From: Eremophila alpestris peregrina
Taxonomy: Eukaryota; Chordata; Aves; Passeriformes; Alaudidae
Reading direction: 5' to 3'
Assembly: GCA_009792885.1 (NCBI GenBank)
Contig: WMCF01000021.1
Span: 3,734,256 to 3,798,255, forward strand
Length of the DNA stretch: 64,000 bases
The position numbers and the translations under genes were made by a program. Below are positions 23,271-38,124 of this stretch, one piece after another (position 1 is the stretch's first letter; each line of letters opens with the position of its first letter). The notes under the pieces were generated by a model. The model was not told the DNA's origin, searched no databases, and saw nothing but the letters and a program-made list of their open reading frames with translations.

Positions 23271-26200
23271 CTGGACCAGAGCCAACACATTTGGAATGCA
23301 TCCTGCATATTTATTCTACTGTATACATGATTCAATCACACGTGTGCAAAGTTGTTTGTGATTAAATTTGTCAATTAAAGTAACTGAATTGAAATTAACC
23401 TGAGAAAAATTTACATTGAATGGCACTCCCACAAGAGGGATAACATCAGAAGAGAGAGAAATCTTTCATTTTTCAAAAAACCCTAGCATTTGGGGTCAAA
23501 TATCTGTGTAAGTTTGGTGGTTTCTTTTCTTTCTTGAAAAATAATTTAATAAATAGAAATTGGTGTGATTTTTAAAATAAGGAGAGAGGATCAGTGCTTT
23601 GCTCTTCATAGTCTCCAGATATTTCTTTTGATGCTTAAGTGTGCCAGAAGTACCTGGAGAAGGTGCAGCCAATTTTCTCATCTGATTTCTTTATAAATTT
23701 CTGTTTGGTTCTCCAAATATTGTCAAGAAGAGAATCTGTGGGAAAAAACCTTCCATTTCAAAAGTTCATCTGCAAACTGTTTCTTCTTTTGAGGTTTGAT
23801 TTTGATTGTGTGATGTATTAAAATAAAATCCTGATGTTCCAGATCCAGTCCTTTGCTCCTGTCTGCCCTGGTGGATGACTTCTGAAAAATATAAGAGATG
23901 GTTTGGTACCTAAATGCTGCCAGTGAGATAATTTACACTTATTCAGATTCTGTGTGTGTGTTTGTATATATACATTTTTGTTTTCACATATATATTATAT
24001 GTATATGACAGGAGGAAAGGAAGAGAATTCTTACTCCATTGGTAACGACTGGCTGGTAGTAAAGAGCAAAGAAGATGTGCTAAAGAGAAGGAAGTTTGTT
24101 TCTAGGTGACCTGTCTGGAGTCCTATATTATGTACTTTTATTCTTAAAGAAGCTGTAATAGCCAATAGCTGCTCTTCTGCTGTGTCATTTTCAGTTTGCA
24201 GAACAAATATAAGAACAGATGTGAGAATACATTATTCTTTTGTAGATGAGTTGAGTGGGTCTGTCTGATAAACTCCATCTTTTGCCATCAACAGGAAAGA
24301 ATTATGTATTTTTATTGATATTTAATATTATTCATCTCAGAAATATTGTTGAGAGTGAAGGGCTTCCAGGATGGCTGGAATGACCCTACAAAATGTTTGA
24401 TGTGCTACTCTAGGAAGCAGAAATTTCCTTTGGTGTCTTCTGATGAAAACGTAGACTCTTTGTTCCCTGGTTCTCTGATTCCTGGACTACTCTCTTCAAA
24501 AGAAATTTCAGCTTTTTGTGTTATTTTTAAAACAGGAAGAAACGTTTTTTTTCTCTGTTTTTAACTTTGTCACTGAAGGCAAAACTTGAAAGAACTTTTT
24601 AACATAAGCATAAAACCCCAAGCATCTGTTTTCCTGGTGAAGAGTGAAATGTCTCAGAGGAAGCTCCATGGCAGTGGGACTTGTTTCCATCCCCACCTCA
24701 GCCAGCACTGGCACTGGGGGCTGAGGCTGCTCAGACACACTGAGGAGTGGAAACCTCCCTTGTGGAAACTTCCTCATGGACACAGATAACTATTTATAAA
24801 GTGCTTTTCAAGGAGATGCCTAAATGAAAATCTTTGGTTCTTGTGCAAAGTCACAGACTGTCTTCTACTTTACAAGGACCAGATGCAAATCAACCAAAGC
24901 ATGAGCACCAAAGAAAATTTTCCTGTGGTGCTCTGATGTTCCTTTTGTTTGCATGGGATCTGACATGCAGTTTGGAAACTAAGCTGAATTTTGTGTCCTT
25001 ACTATGGCTCCACTGGGGATTTAATTTCTGAAAGTGAGGCCATGAGGTCTGCTGGAAGAGGTTAAAAAAAAGGGTGAATATGCTGAACTCTACTGAAGAT
25101 AGGATAGAATGTTTTATCTGTGACACTGCTGGGGGCCACAGGTCTTTCTTGAGACTCCAGTGTCCCCCAAACCTTCACCAAATTCCTAAAAAGATATATT
25201 ATTATTCTAGAATGGCAGCAAGTGACAGGAATATATGAATTTCTCTCAGGACCTCTCTTAGGGGTAGAGGCATACATGTGAGGGTTTCAAAGGAACAAAT
25301 AGATAAGAAACAGAAGCATTAAAATGTCCAGACTTATGCTTCTTTACAACAATGTCATTATTTGGGATGACTTTGATATGGTGTCCTACATTTTGACCAG
25401 CTTGCTTTCCTTCTCCTGTTCACCTTCAGAAGATCTCTAATGGACATAGTAAAAATTACCCTGAGCTGTTAGTTCTGCTTTCATCTTCAGAGCCATCTGG
25501 TTTCTTGAATCCATGTGTGTTGTTTCTTTTTACCCAACATTCAATAGAGACTATGAAATTGCCAATAGTAGAATCAAGGCTGCTAAGAACTTTCTGCTAT
25601 TCTTTTTCTTTTTAATCACCCAGCTTCCCTTTTCCATATGAGCATTTATGCAAGCATTTTAGGGACCCTGGATAATCTCTTCTTTATTTACCTGCTAATT
25701 ACTGAATAAGAAAGTCCACTCAGATCCTGTTCAGTAAGTGAAAATCTGAAGTCTCAGCTCTAATTACAACTTTTTATTTGATGTTTTTGAGGACTCAGCT
25801 CAGGTTTGAGTGCTTCATTCTGAGGTCTGCAAGTCAAGACTCCTGTACTTAAGTGTTTTACAGGAGGTACTGCTGGTTTTCACAATGCAGTGACAGATAA
25901 TCATTACATACACAGATCAGCTGGACAATGATATCCTCTCTTGTGGATCTGTGCATCCAGAGCAGAGGTATAGAGTGGAAGAATATAAGACATGAAGTCT
26001 TTTGTTAACCCAGGAGTTACCCTTTGTTCTTGTTGTGAGACCCAAAGGTAATGATGACTTTCAATTAGCATGAACCACTGGAATGCTAATGACTGGAAAA
26101 CAGAGGGCAGGTGGGACACTATAAACCTTGGATGAAGATTTGGGTTTGTGAAAATTCACCCAACCAAGCTCTTGTTTTTTGCCTGTGTCACATTCCACTT

Positions 26201-29200
26201 ATGTATTTTGCCAACCTTTGTTTCCTTAGGCTAACATGCTATCTGGAAGTAAACTCTGAATTACCCCCAATGTAAGGTTTATACTCATCCACTTGCAAAC
26301 TGCACTGCTCCTGACATCAGAGGTGCCATAAAGTACACCCACTTGAAAGGGTAGCACATGGCTGGTTTATTGGCATGCATTCCTGCTCTAGCTGCTGAAG
26401 AATGATGATTCTCCAGGTTCTTTGGGTGAGTCTGAAATGGCTTTTGAACTGATTTTAAACATGCCTTTGGCTGAGGAATCACTGGTTCCCCTGAGGTAAA
26501 CAAAGGGACTGTTCTGGTCCCCAACTATTGCTGTGTTACACTAGGAAATGTCCTTCTGAGGGCTGTCAGCACTGGTGCAGGCAGAGGAAGCTGCTGAATT
26601 CACGCTGACAAATGGGAGTTTACAGAAGCCTGGATGCTGGCAGGCTGCAGCTGAGAGCACAAAGAGGCTTGGATAGGCAAAGCAGGTGGTTTGTGAGCAG
26701 TGTTTCATACACAGAAATGTGAGATGCAGCCTTTGTTCTTTCAGGAGACATTGTTTTACCAGAGATAAGATACTGCATTTCAAAGAATGCAAGTGCTTAC
26801 AAAGCAATGGTGAAACACAAACCTAACTTGGCTACTTGAGTACTGAGAGCCTGGCTGTGGTGGGAATGAATGTTTTATTAGCCTGGGCTTGGTACTACTG
26901 TGTTAGTTGTGTGACTGTAAAACTTTAATGAATTTTCATGCAAATCCTTTTAAAACACTGTCCTTAAAAGCTTCAAGAAATTACCTTCATGCACGACTTC
27001 ACTTATATTTTGTAGGAGAAAGTATATTACAGCATTTCTTTGTAATAGATTTTGAGAAGATATTTCTCCTTGGGGACAAGAGTTCCTGCAGGCGTTGGTG
27101 GAGGTATTGATGAAGATACACTAAAATCCCATTATCTACCCACCCATCTGCCCACAGAAGGTACCTGCCTCACAAGCTTTTATATTTTGGCATTATACCA
27201 TGAGAGTGTGATTTCTTTCAGGCAAAGTATTTGGAGTTTTATGGGTTAGAACAAGCACAGTGCTCATCTCTGGAAGTGAGAGTATGTGGTGTTTTCTCTT
27301 GCTTTTCACAGAGAAGCAAAGAGGAAGTCTGAGCTAGCCCATGCATGTAACAGAAAAGTGCAGACATATCTTGTGGAATTGAACAAACTTAGATCAAAGG
27401 CATTGTATATGAAGATGTAAGGGGAATGCAAATATTTTGAATTATTTGTATACTTACAAAAGTACAATTTATTTACTTCTTTTTGAGTTAACAAAAAACT
27501 TAACCATATAAAAGCTCCATACCTTGTTGTGTGTTTTGAAGGCTGTGTGTCTTCTAGTGGTAGTTGGTACTGGGGTGAGGAGGGAAAGAGAATCAAGGAA
27601 ACACCTGACAAAATGTGATCAGTGAAGTACAGGTATGAGACAACAGTTTGTCATTGACCTTGCTGGCTGACTACATTCTTCCATCCTTTCTATAAAAATA
27701 CTATTTATTGGAGAGGTGCTTCCAGCTTTCTGCAGTGCCCCAGCCTAGAATGACCCACAATACAGCACAGAAGTAGCAATATCAGGATGTTGTCACAAAA
27801 ATTCTAAGGGTGCCCTGGACCCAGCACCTCAAAACAATTTCAGTGTGAGAATTGAAGGTTTAAATAAGGGGAAATTATGGGATGGTGTAGAAAACAATCA
27901 TTTGAAGTTACCCAATATGTTAATTAATAGTGGAGAAAATGCAGTGAGGTTTGCATGATATTTAAAAATAATTTATATGTTAACAGGTTTAATTCAGTTA
28001 TGCAAAGAGGGAAACACTTAAATCCATCAAGCCACAGTGAGTTTTAGCTTGCAGACTTGCTGCAGTTTCTCTGGTAAAATCATAGTAGAGGATGGGTGAG
28101 GCCACATTTTGCAGTTAGATGCTAACAGCTGGCCAGATCTGTGATCTTTTACTTCTTGATCTTTTCTTAATCCTCCAAGCATACGCTTGGAAGCATCGGT
28201 TTTCTATGCCAAAGTGTAACTGCTGATATTTTCCAAGCCCTGTTTTCCAGCTTCAGTGGTTCTGGTACAGTTAAACTATATGTTTGACAACATATGACTT
28301 TATCATCTGGGAAGGAGCACTACATTTGGAATCCAGGGGGAGCAAAGTAGAATTCAATACTTTCTAAGGGAGATCTAAGAGTCTGGGTTTTAGGGCAAAT
28401 ATACCAAGTTACTATTAATTACAAGAAGAGTCTTTTGTTATAAATCCTTCAATAGTCTTGAAAATATTTTTTACAGTATGATGCTTTATTCTAACACAAT
28501 TAAAAACAACAATTATGTCACAAGTTCACCTCATCAGAGATGCAGCCTATGCTTACAAATCTCTTTAACTTCTATGAGTAATTTCTGTTTTCTGGAGCAT
28601 TTTATTTGTGCTGTTTACGTTTTAGTGTCTGTCATCTATTAAACAAATCCTAAGGGATTTTCTGAAAACTTGCTAGAGTGCAGCTTCTCCATGCACCCTT
28701 GTTCTGTTTGTCTAAAACTGCACCAAAGCTGGAACTAAAGTATGTGTGTGGGAAGGACATATGGCTAGGTAGAAGACAGCATATGTCTTTAGTATGCACT
28801 TACCATGCAGTTAGTTTAGACAGCATCTGTTGTTTGTTTAAACAACTCTTTTTTTCCTTTTGGAGGGGGAGGGTACAGTCTGTTTAAAGGGGACCTGCAA
28901 CAGGAGGGAGGGGAAGACTTTATGTTGGTTTTCCCCCTTCTGTTTAAGGAAGAATTGCTCTGGCTTGTCTTTTGTCTTAGAAATATCATGACTTTGAAGC
29001 ATTATCTTTCATGGTTTTGTTGCAGGCAGTTTTGGATCGCTGAGGCTCTGGGAGTTTTTGTCAGCTTTAAATGAAAGGGAGAGTAGGTGTGGATTGCTAA
29101 CAAAGAGCGTTTCTCCAAGCCCTCCCAGAGAAATGCATTTCTATTTCTGCTACCATTGGAGCACTGCTGTGTAGTTGGGACCCTGTGAGGCTGTTTGGTG

Positions 29201-31009
29201 CACAGGGCTTATTTAACATCTGTGTTTGGCATACACTGTGGTGATCAGTTATTGCAGTCCAGGCTGCTGCTATTTACTTGGAGGGAGCAGATGTTCCTCC
29301 TCTTGCCCCTGGGAGCCCCTGCTCTGCAGGCAGCTGCTCCTGGACCCAGAAAAAGCAGGAGAGGTGTGAGGAGAGAGGTCCCTTCTGTCTGTTCTATTCC
29401 AAGTGCTGGACTGGCACAGCTGCCCTGAGCTCCCTGGAGCTGCACCTTTCACTGAGAGGGCACCTACCTGAATCTCTGAGCCTTACCTGGCTCAGATTTG
29501 CCACCAAGGCTTCCCACCCAAAACCCTGGCATACTCAGCAAGTTTTGAGCAGTTCCATGACCTCCCTCCTCTGCATCGTGTTTTAATAGTCATGAGCCTG
29601 TAACCAAAATCAGCTATTAAAGAATTTACACAATACCTCACACATGAAGTAGGCCAGACCTTGGCAACTGCAGTGGTGTTTTGCTAAGCAAGTACAAATA
29701 TAGAGGCAGACTCAGTTTTGGCAGGAAAGAATTCCCAACTCGGTTAATAGGCTTTTTACATGTAAGATCTGTCAGATGTCTCAAATCAACTGATTTGCCA
29801 CTTGTCTTTTAATTTCCAAGGAAGAGCATAGCAGGCAGATCTGGATTTCTACGGTGTTTATTGTTTAAAGAATTCCCATACTGGAAAGCAAAAGAAGAGA
29901 CAGGAGGAGATGGGAGGAGAGAGGAGTCTCTTTTGTCATAACAATGGTAATTATTCAATTGAATACTTTCAGTATTTTAATTTGAATTTTTTTGGGCCTT
30001 TTGGTATCATGCAAAACGATGTGTTCAGTTAGGAACTTCTGTTCTAAGCTGGCCCTAAAGTCTCACAGCTGGATAAAAACCCCACAAGTGTGAGTGCAAC
30101 AGGCTCCATGAAGTCTGGCCCACAAGGACACCTCCAGGTTCCACAGCCTTGAGTGGGAGCACACCAATCAAATAGCTGAAGGAAGACCCATTTTCAAAAT
30201 GTTTCACTGTTGTACCCATTTGTTTTTTATACATTATTATGTTTATGCTAAAGTCTCAATCAAACAGAGTGAATATGTTTCATAACTAAATATGAGACCA
30301 ATAAATCACATCTTATTTTTAATAGGAATAAGTGTCCCTTAAATTTAGCAACTAATGAGGAGGAGGAATGATTAATAATTTCATGGAGACAGATAAGTTA
30401 CTCTAGGAAGCAAAAAACGTTTAAAAAATTGATTAGAAATAGGTGTTTGTTGCTCTTCCAAAACATTTTCTAGCAGTTGTGTGAGAACTATCACAGCTAC
30501 ATCAAAGATGTCCTCTTTCTTTGCAAGTTGCCTTTGCTGCAGAAGTCACAGGAGGGAGCTCTAAGGTGAGTGCAAAATCACCTGGAAAATGGTACTTGAG
30601 GAGTAAACACGGATAGTTCCTCTCAGAATGTCTGTTGGGATTCTGCAAATATCTATTAGACATCCACTATGCTTCAGTGGGGTTATCAATGAGCATAGAT
30701 GAAAAAATAAGTGGCTGTTTTGTCTATACCATGCTGAGTAGCTGCAAGGAGGTGGGAATAGAGTGTTAGAATCCAAAATGAGTTTGCAGGCTGAAAAAAA
30801 TCCACATTTTCTTCTCTCAGAAAAAGTGTCCTTCTGTCAGACTCACCCAAAATACTGTGTAAGTAATGGATGAGAAGAGTCGACTGGATAATCCTTATTG
30901 CAGCTGGATGTGAGGGCTGCAGTGGCTCACAAACTGCGAGAGAGTCAAGAATATGTTTATGTCACATAAGACTCTACTGAATAAGAAATTGCTTGTTCTT
31001 TCTGCCCTT
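23271..31009. other. Non-coding stretch
   Basis: No gene seen. There is a short TG/TA-rich simple-sequence tract at 23950-24008, and a GC-richer, CpG-poor patch at about 29280-29560 with overlapping frames on both strands. No nameable transposon was found by eye. Confidence 0.5.
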
Positions 31010-31430
31010 GTCATCATGCATTTGTCCTTGGCTGGAGAGTTGTACAGGTGTGAACAACCTGGAAAGAATCCAGAGGAAAGGAAGGTGAATCAGGAGAGGT
31101 GTTGCAAGCATGACTTTGGAGGAATGACTGAATGAAATAGGATTCTTTCCTTAAAGAAGACTGATAGAAGACAAGTATGCAAGTGTGCAAAAGCTGTGGA
31201 AAGAAAAATAGAATAATCTATTCTCCACATCTGTGAGGCACAGGAAAGGAAATAATGAGCTTATCTTGTGTCAAATGACTTCTGGCTTAATGTTTTTTTA
31301 TTAAAGAAGTCTGAAATAGTTAAGATTAAAAAATGCTAATGCACAGGGAGGTGCTGAAGCTTCGTTTTGGACATCTTTAGATAAACATCTGCCAGAAATA
31401 ACAAGAGTATAATTGAAGGTGCTCTGGGAG
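31010..31430 (+). mobile_element. Ancient CR1 LINE 3' fragment
   Basis: The run from ggaaagaatccagagga (31059) through the ttctccacatctgtgagg region (31219-31240), the gggaggtgctgaag region near 31347 and the gataaacatctgcc stretch (31380) follows, in order, landmarks of the 3' part of old CR1 copies shared by birds and turtles. It covers the end of ORF2 and the start of the 3' UTR. Many substitutions and indels make it non-coding. The 3' end is poorly defined. Confidence 0.6.
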
Positions 31431-34400
31431 TAAGGTTTAATGCTCTCCACTAAATACCTTTTTGAAGTTTTTTCTAGCCTTACTAACCATGATTCTCTGA
31501 GTGCTTCAGACTCAGTACAAAGCTTGCTTATTCCTGTTTCTCTTCTGTGTTTCCTCCTGCATGTCAGTGAAAGGCTGGGGTACCCAGGAATTCAGTTTTT
31601 GGCAGTTTTTCTCCCAGGGAAGACATCTAAATTTCATTACTGGACCCACTGTGCAGTGACCACCCTGCCAAACCTGCCTGAGTGCTGATTTGTGTATTTA
31701 GCTGTAAGAGAGGGATAACCTTTGAAGATGTGTGTGTTTGAACACTGGTTTGGCTGTATTGAAGGAAAAATGAAGACATGGAAATATATTTAAGCAATGC
31801 TAAATGGTTACTAGAGGTTTGGTTGAGGTGCTGTAAGGAACAAAAGCAAAATTTATTTTTGGGCAATATTTAACTATTGTATCTGACTATTCTTAACTAC
31901 TGATCCATATAATAGGCCTTATAATTTTTTTTTCCTTTGGCAGGAAGAATGCAGAAACAATTTTGAGTAATTTTATTTATATGCACTCCAAACATATTTG
32001 TATACACAGGGAGCTCCAATTGCAGTGTAATTAGAGTAACATGAGAGCCTTAAGATCAGGAGTTCAAATTTATATTTGTAAATATTTCGCTAACTTCTAA
32101 AACACTCTTCAAAGATGTTTATTATCTCCATTTTCTGATTGATGAGGTTGTCATACTGCCAAATACAGAGAGAGTTTCCTTCATATACAAGACCTTTATT
32201 ATTCAAATGTTTGGATGATCATAACTATTAAGCTAATTGAAGCAAGAAACTAAAGTATGTGGATTGGAGAAGAAAAAAGGTGAAGAGCCTGCATACATCT
32301 TTCCATTGCATCTAGAAATAATCTACATTATTATTATTTTTACTGAACACTGATAGCTGCTCATATAAAAAAAAGAGACATATGAGCAGTGTGGCTGTGT
32401 ATTTATTTTACAGAAAAGATTTGGGAACTTGGGAGATGGTGCAGACTTTCAGATCCTTTAAAAAACCCTTCATTTGTTTCATAAATGTATTACAACATCA
32501 ATCCATCCATGCTGTTGAAAGAAAATCTTGTTCTATGTGATCAAGTTTCTTATTGGCATGTAATGCTGGAAGGTGATGTGCATGCAGCAGATTCATCCAT
32601 TGATTCACATATTGCCAATAGGTAATGGCACAGTTTAGTCTGGATATTGCCTGTTTTGTTCCTTTCAGGAAAAAGTCTTTTGGATTAGTTGCTATTTCTG
32701 GAAACAACCCTTTCAGAGAATGCTGGCAAATACCTACTGATCCAAGGCAAATGTGGAAACACAAGGGATTTTTGGCAAAAAACAGATGACAAGTAATATT
32801 TCTTGAATGATATGATCTCAAAATCTGGTTTTAGTGTCTTTACCTAAGTATGGCACCATCAACCTTAGCAGGGATTTCCATAGTGATGTCTAAGAGGAAG
32901 GATTCCTATTTCTCCCTCTCATCCTTCAGTAGACTGTGGAGAATATTTTTTGGTTAACTGAGTACTAAGAATGGTTCAGCTTTATACCAAATCAACCCTT
33001 TAAGATTACCCACTCTGGGATAACAGGTTAGGATTAGGGTTTGGGGGCTGGAGGCCTTCAGAATTCCACTGAATTCTGCTCAGCCAGAGAGCTCCACCAG
33101 CAGTGAGATTGTTGTGCTCAGCTGGGAGCAGGGCTTGGGGTGGGGGCTGCCTGGATTTCCTGTGCAGCCCTGCCCTGCCTGGACACCTGGAATGAGCTTC
33201 AAAGATGGAGCTGCAGCTCAATGCATGCTTGGGCTCAGAGGGACTGAGTTCACAACTTAAAGGGGAAGTTTCCAATGATAATGAATAAATACCTTATCCC
33301 AGTGTATTTTTAAGGCACTCTATTTGCAAATACTGTAGAAGGCCAATGTTGTTGAGGTGCCTTGTGGCAGAAAATTCATAACATTGTTCTTCAGCGAATG
33401 ATGGGCTATATCTGGTATAATCCTTGGCAACTGCTGTTATCTCAATGGAGCCTCAGTTGATCAAACTTAGTTTTAACAAAAAGCAATTGGCCTTTTTTTG
33501 GTTAGTTTGCAATTAGTTTCTTCTGATGTTTTAAGTAAAGAATTTTATTTTCATGAGCTGCTGGAGAACAGATAAACTGGAATTATTTTATCATTGGGAG
33601 ATAGTCAGTCCATCTGCTAATTTATTCTCCAATACAGACATATTGTCAATTGGTTAACCCTTTCAGTAGTGAAAGAAAGAAGACAAAATAGTTGCTTTTG
33701 CTCCATGGAGACTTTCTAAAGATGAAAAGGAAAGAAGGCAGAAGGTATGTGTTTCATAGCACCACTGGTATCACATACATGAGGGATGAATTCTTCACAC
33801 AGCTGAGGAGCTGAAAGAAACATCCTTGGAATAAATATGTCATCTCTGTTGAGCTGACTAAGATGGGGTGGGACAGAGATTATTTTACTAACAGCTAGGA
33901 TTGGTTTGTGGTTTCTAGAAAAGATGAATTTCTTCTGAGGCTGTCTCCCTGCTATGGGAGAAATGAGGTTGAATGTGGGTGTGAAAGCAATGGCAGTGGC
34001 TGCAGAGGCTGAGGGCTCTCCCCTCACGTGTGGGAGGCACCAGCCCAGCCCTGGGGAGGTGGGGGATCACCACTTCCACCTCTCCCTCCACATGCTTGGA
34101 CTGCTTGGGATCGCTGAGGAGAGAGAATGGCTGTGCTGCAATGAGGGCTCAAGAGATAGGATGAAGCTGAATCTTTAGAACTGGGTCTTCACTTGCTCTT
34201 TGGAGATGGGTTTTTTATCTTCGTCTTTTTTTTGTAGGCATGTTTCTAGAATCCGTAAGGAAAGAGAGGGTTCTTTCCCTCACCTTTTGAAGATTGTTTT
34301 TGCCTTCCCTATCCCTGGAAGTAGTTCTAGAAATTACTCAGATAGTCATTGGGTCCATGATTATTTTTCCTATTCTGAGCCATAAATATCTTTATTCTGA

Positions 34401-35379
34401 GACAGTAGTCCTTATCCATAAATGCTTTTCTAGCAGCACTGCATAAAGTTTATTAAATGTTAGCAAACCATGTTTCAAGGGCATGGTCAGGGCCATGGCT
34501 TCAGAAGGAGCAGGGGATGCATTGCTGTAGCTCCTGTGATGTGGGTTTAGCAGCAAGAAACAAGTGACTGAATGTGAAAGAGCACAGGCCACAGTTCTTG
34601 CAGTGTACAATCTAATGTGAAAATCCAAGAAACTGGGACTCACCCAGCACACAGAAAGGTTTAATGGGACTTCAGGGAGCAGTGGACTTGAAACAGTGCT
34701 GGTTTTACTGAAATCTGAGTCTATGCTGGGGGTGGGGTAGTAGCTGCTATACCACCACCACTAAATTGCTGTTTACTGCTTTATGGAATTCTCTGCAGTT
34801 CCTGCTTCTCCCCATGTTTTATTAATCAAAGTGAGGAACTGGGCTGTAAGTCACAGAGTGTTCCTTCTGTACCAGTTTGGGTATGGAGGAGGGATTCACT
34901 GTGTTTTCCAAAGGGCTGACAGAGTTTCTGTACCTTTCTTGTTCCCTCCCCCAGCCTCCATTCATTTTATTGTGGGAAAAACCACCTGTGGGTGGATGGA
35001 CTAGAAAGGGATTTAGTGTTTCAAATGTTTTTGACTCAGAGATGTGAGCTCTTCCTGTCTGTCTGTCTTGTTTAATAAATTTGTCCTTCCTTGCAAAGGA
35101 GACTTATGTAAGAGGACGTTATGTCCTCTGCTCATCACTTGCAGTCAATGACTATAAAGAAGCTTTCTTCATTCTATATTAAGTGGTGACTTCTAAGAAA
35201 TTGTTACCTTGTTGCTTACTAGAAACGCTTCTTGAATCACTCTATTTCTTTCTCTCTTAAATGCAAATCTCCTACTGTGTTCTTAGCACTTTGCATTTAT
35301 ATGACACTTTTCATCCGAGGCTTTCAAATTGCAGTGTGTTATAATTTTCTTGGAAGTATGAAAATTTTACCTGAGATAC
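31431..35379. other. Non-coding stretch
   Basis: Mostly AT-rich. A GC-rich, CpG-poor patch lies at 33040-33240. A 107-codon minus-strand frame (32498-32821) with natural-looking codon use and a C-terminal stop was noted but has no recognised homologue. Confidence 0.5.
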
Positions 35380-35672
35380 GTGTCCTGAAAGGAGGTTGTA
35401 GTGAGCTGGATATCAGCTTATTTTCCCAATAACTAGCAACAGAACAAGGAAATTTTCTCAAATTGCACCAGGGGAAGTTTAGGTTCGATACTGGGAAAAA
35501 TTTCTTTCCCAAAAGGGGTGTCAAGGGGTGTCACCATCCCTGGAAGCATTTAAAAGACATGTAGATGTGACACTCAGTGGTATGATTTAGAGGTGGACTC
35601 AGCAGTGCTGGATTTGCAGTTGGACTTGATGGTCTTAGAGGTTTCTTCCAACCTAAGTGATTCTGTGTTTTT
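35380..35672 (+). mobile_element. CR1 LINE, 3' end with internal deletion
   Basis: The fragment follows the CR1 3' terminal region closely: gaaaggaggttgtagtgag at 35388, then the caccaggggaagtttaggtt segment (35466), the accatccctggaagcattta segment (35533), the cttgatggtcttagaggt segment (35625) and gtgattctgtg (35658). This is a typical 5'-truncated insertion reaching the 3' terminus. The segment normally found between the aaaatttctttcc block and the accatccc block is missing; in its place is a perfect 10-bp tandem duplication at 35513-35532. Confidence 0.85.
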
Positions 35673-38124
35673 AATTAGACTAAACAAACAGTAACAAAGT
35701 CATGGCCCTGAGTCTGCAGGCTGATCCCACTGATTCAACCCAGCTCTCTCATGAATTCTTTGTGAAACAGAGTCTAACTTCAGATGCCTTTCTTCTGGAA
35801 ATGAAGGAGCTCAGCTGCACCACATGATTAGTTTTTTCAAGCAAATAACTTTTTGGCTATCAATGGAGGGAGCCCAGGAGGAATGACCTGCAGGTGTGGA
35901 GGAAAATTTAACTTCCCAACCATGCAGCACTAACTCTTTGTTCTGCTGATGCAGGATTAGAGCTCAATGGGAAAGAAAAAGATCAATGACATTTAAGGCT
36001 TTGTCTTTACTGGGGTAGGATTTTTATGTTCTCAGCATCCATAACTGGGACCAGATTTTTCAGTACTACTCTACTCCCACAAGATCCTTAAGTACATACT
36101 TGACATTAAAAACAGCTCAGCACCAAATGTAGTGAATACCTGAAAATCCATCCACTTATTTGTATAATTAAGTTCTCTTTGCAGAAATATAGCTTTGTGT
36201 TTTTTAACACAGTCTTAATAACCCAAAATAACACACAAAATGTGTAGTGTGGGTGATATTTCTTTGAACCTAAAATAGTGGCAATTAGCAGTGTCTGCTC
36301 ACTGTTGTGGAAATTCCATTAGCAAAAATCCCAAAATAAACTCAATTGAAGTAAGCAAACTGGTTAGGACAGAATTAGAAATTGCTCAAAATGTTTCACA
36401 AGACGTTATAGAAACTTAAAGCACAAAAATCTTCAACATTTAGAACATTCTTTTATTTATACTTCATGTTTCTGGTTTCTGTGATTTGGATAGATCTGAA
36501 TATATGACCTTAAACGTTAAGATTTTATCCCCTAGTTTTCTAGTAACTTGCTAAACAAAGGCTGGAGTGTTTTTTGCTTTGGCCAAAAGAAAAAACTGGT
36601 TATGAGTGTCTTAGAAAAGATCTGTTAAAGTGCTTGCATTTGGCAAGTATACATGTATATATATAATATCTGAAGGATATTAATTTAATGAATCATCACT
36701 CATAATATGGTCAGCACTCTGAGGTCCCATTAATACAATTCTTAGATTAAAAACAAAATTATTCAAGCAAATTCAAACCCTTTGATGCTTTCTGGTCCCC
36801 ATGGCTTTGAATTCCTCTGGACCCAAGTGAGTGCTGTAGAAGTTTATCCTCCAGCCTCTCTCTGAGTGCTGAAGAGGTGGGACTCCCCTGAAAGCATTGC
36901 TGACATGACACTTGGCTCTCCTGATGAGGCAAACCTCCTGCTTTGCAAATATCTCTGGTTTCACCTGAGCAGGAGAGGCTGCAGCACTGTAATTACACAG
37001 TTTATCTCAGCTGATGGAGCTGAGAGCCCTTGAGGAATACTTTGCCATGTTGATGCACAAGCCCAGTGATCACCAAGGCTGTGCCAAAAGCCTGGTTGGA
37101 TGCTGCAAAGGGATTGACACACCTCCACTGCTTATGTGATTCCTTACATGATGAAGGACAGTTTATTTTGAGTTTTGTGTTCCAATGACAAAGTCCATTA
37201 GTTAAATTTCCATTTTGAGGGACTCAGAATTTGTGGGGATTTTTGCTTTGTCTTGTTTTGAAGATATAATGAGGTCTTTGCACTGGAAGCCTGCAGCAAT
37301 CCTGTTATGCTGTGATTAATGTCACTGTATAATTCTGACAAGCTGAAGCCCTCCCAGGGTGCTCATTCATCATGGATCTCTCTATAGCTCTTATTTATTT
37401 ATTGAACAACATGTAAGCACAGTTCCCTTTTCTTGTTTAATGTATCAGCATTTCAGTGTATGTGGACTTCAAGGTTTCAGTTTTGTTGACAATAATGAGA
37501 TCATCCAGACAATTATTGTTTGATTTTCACTTCACTAGTGAGGAAGATTAAAGAAGAGTTAAGGAGCTTTGTCTGTTTCCTGTTACCCATTTACTGAGGG
37601 GGAAGAAAAACTAACAGTTTAAAATGAATAAATTATGAGCCTCACACTCAAACAGTACATGAGGAGACTGCTCACCATTAGTTCACTGCAGTTGTGAATG
37701 GGTCAAGCTGATTTCCTGCTTACCTGAACCATGATTTGGCCCCCCACTTAATCAGCTTGTGTGAGGTTAAGGGCCAGCCAGATCCTACATGGTGCTGTGT
37801 TCAGCTCAGGCTCCAGCAGGTTCTTCCAATGTGGGAATTCCTTGCTTGCAGATGAAGGATCTGTACCCAAGGGCATCCCAGTTCCTGCAGGCTCCCTGCA
37901 CTTTCCTTTAGAGAGTAAAAGTGGGTGAGAAATTGAATGTGACCTTGTAACAGCATACCACACAAGGTTTCAAAATCATGGACATGCAGTGTCATAGTCC
38001 AGGCTGGGGACAAGGACAGCCATCATGTTCTTTAGCGAGAAGGAAACTGCTCAGACAGGTGATGTACAAGAGTCTGAAGAGAAATTGATTCCCAATACAG
38101 AAGTAACACTACCCCTCCAAGAGA
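35673..38124. other. Non-coding stretch
   Basis: AT-rich DNA without recognised features. A small TA-rich tract (acatgtatatatataatatc) lies at about 36650-36670. Confidence 0.5.

Noticed and set aside
32498..32821. 107-codon minus-strand frame ending in a stop, natural-looking codon use
   Set aside because: About ten frames of this size are expected by chance in the window. No homologue is recognised and the possible acceptors are weak.
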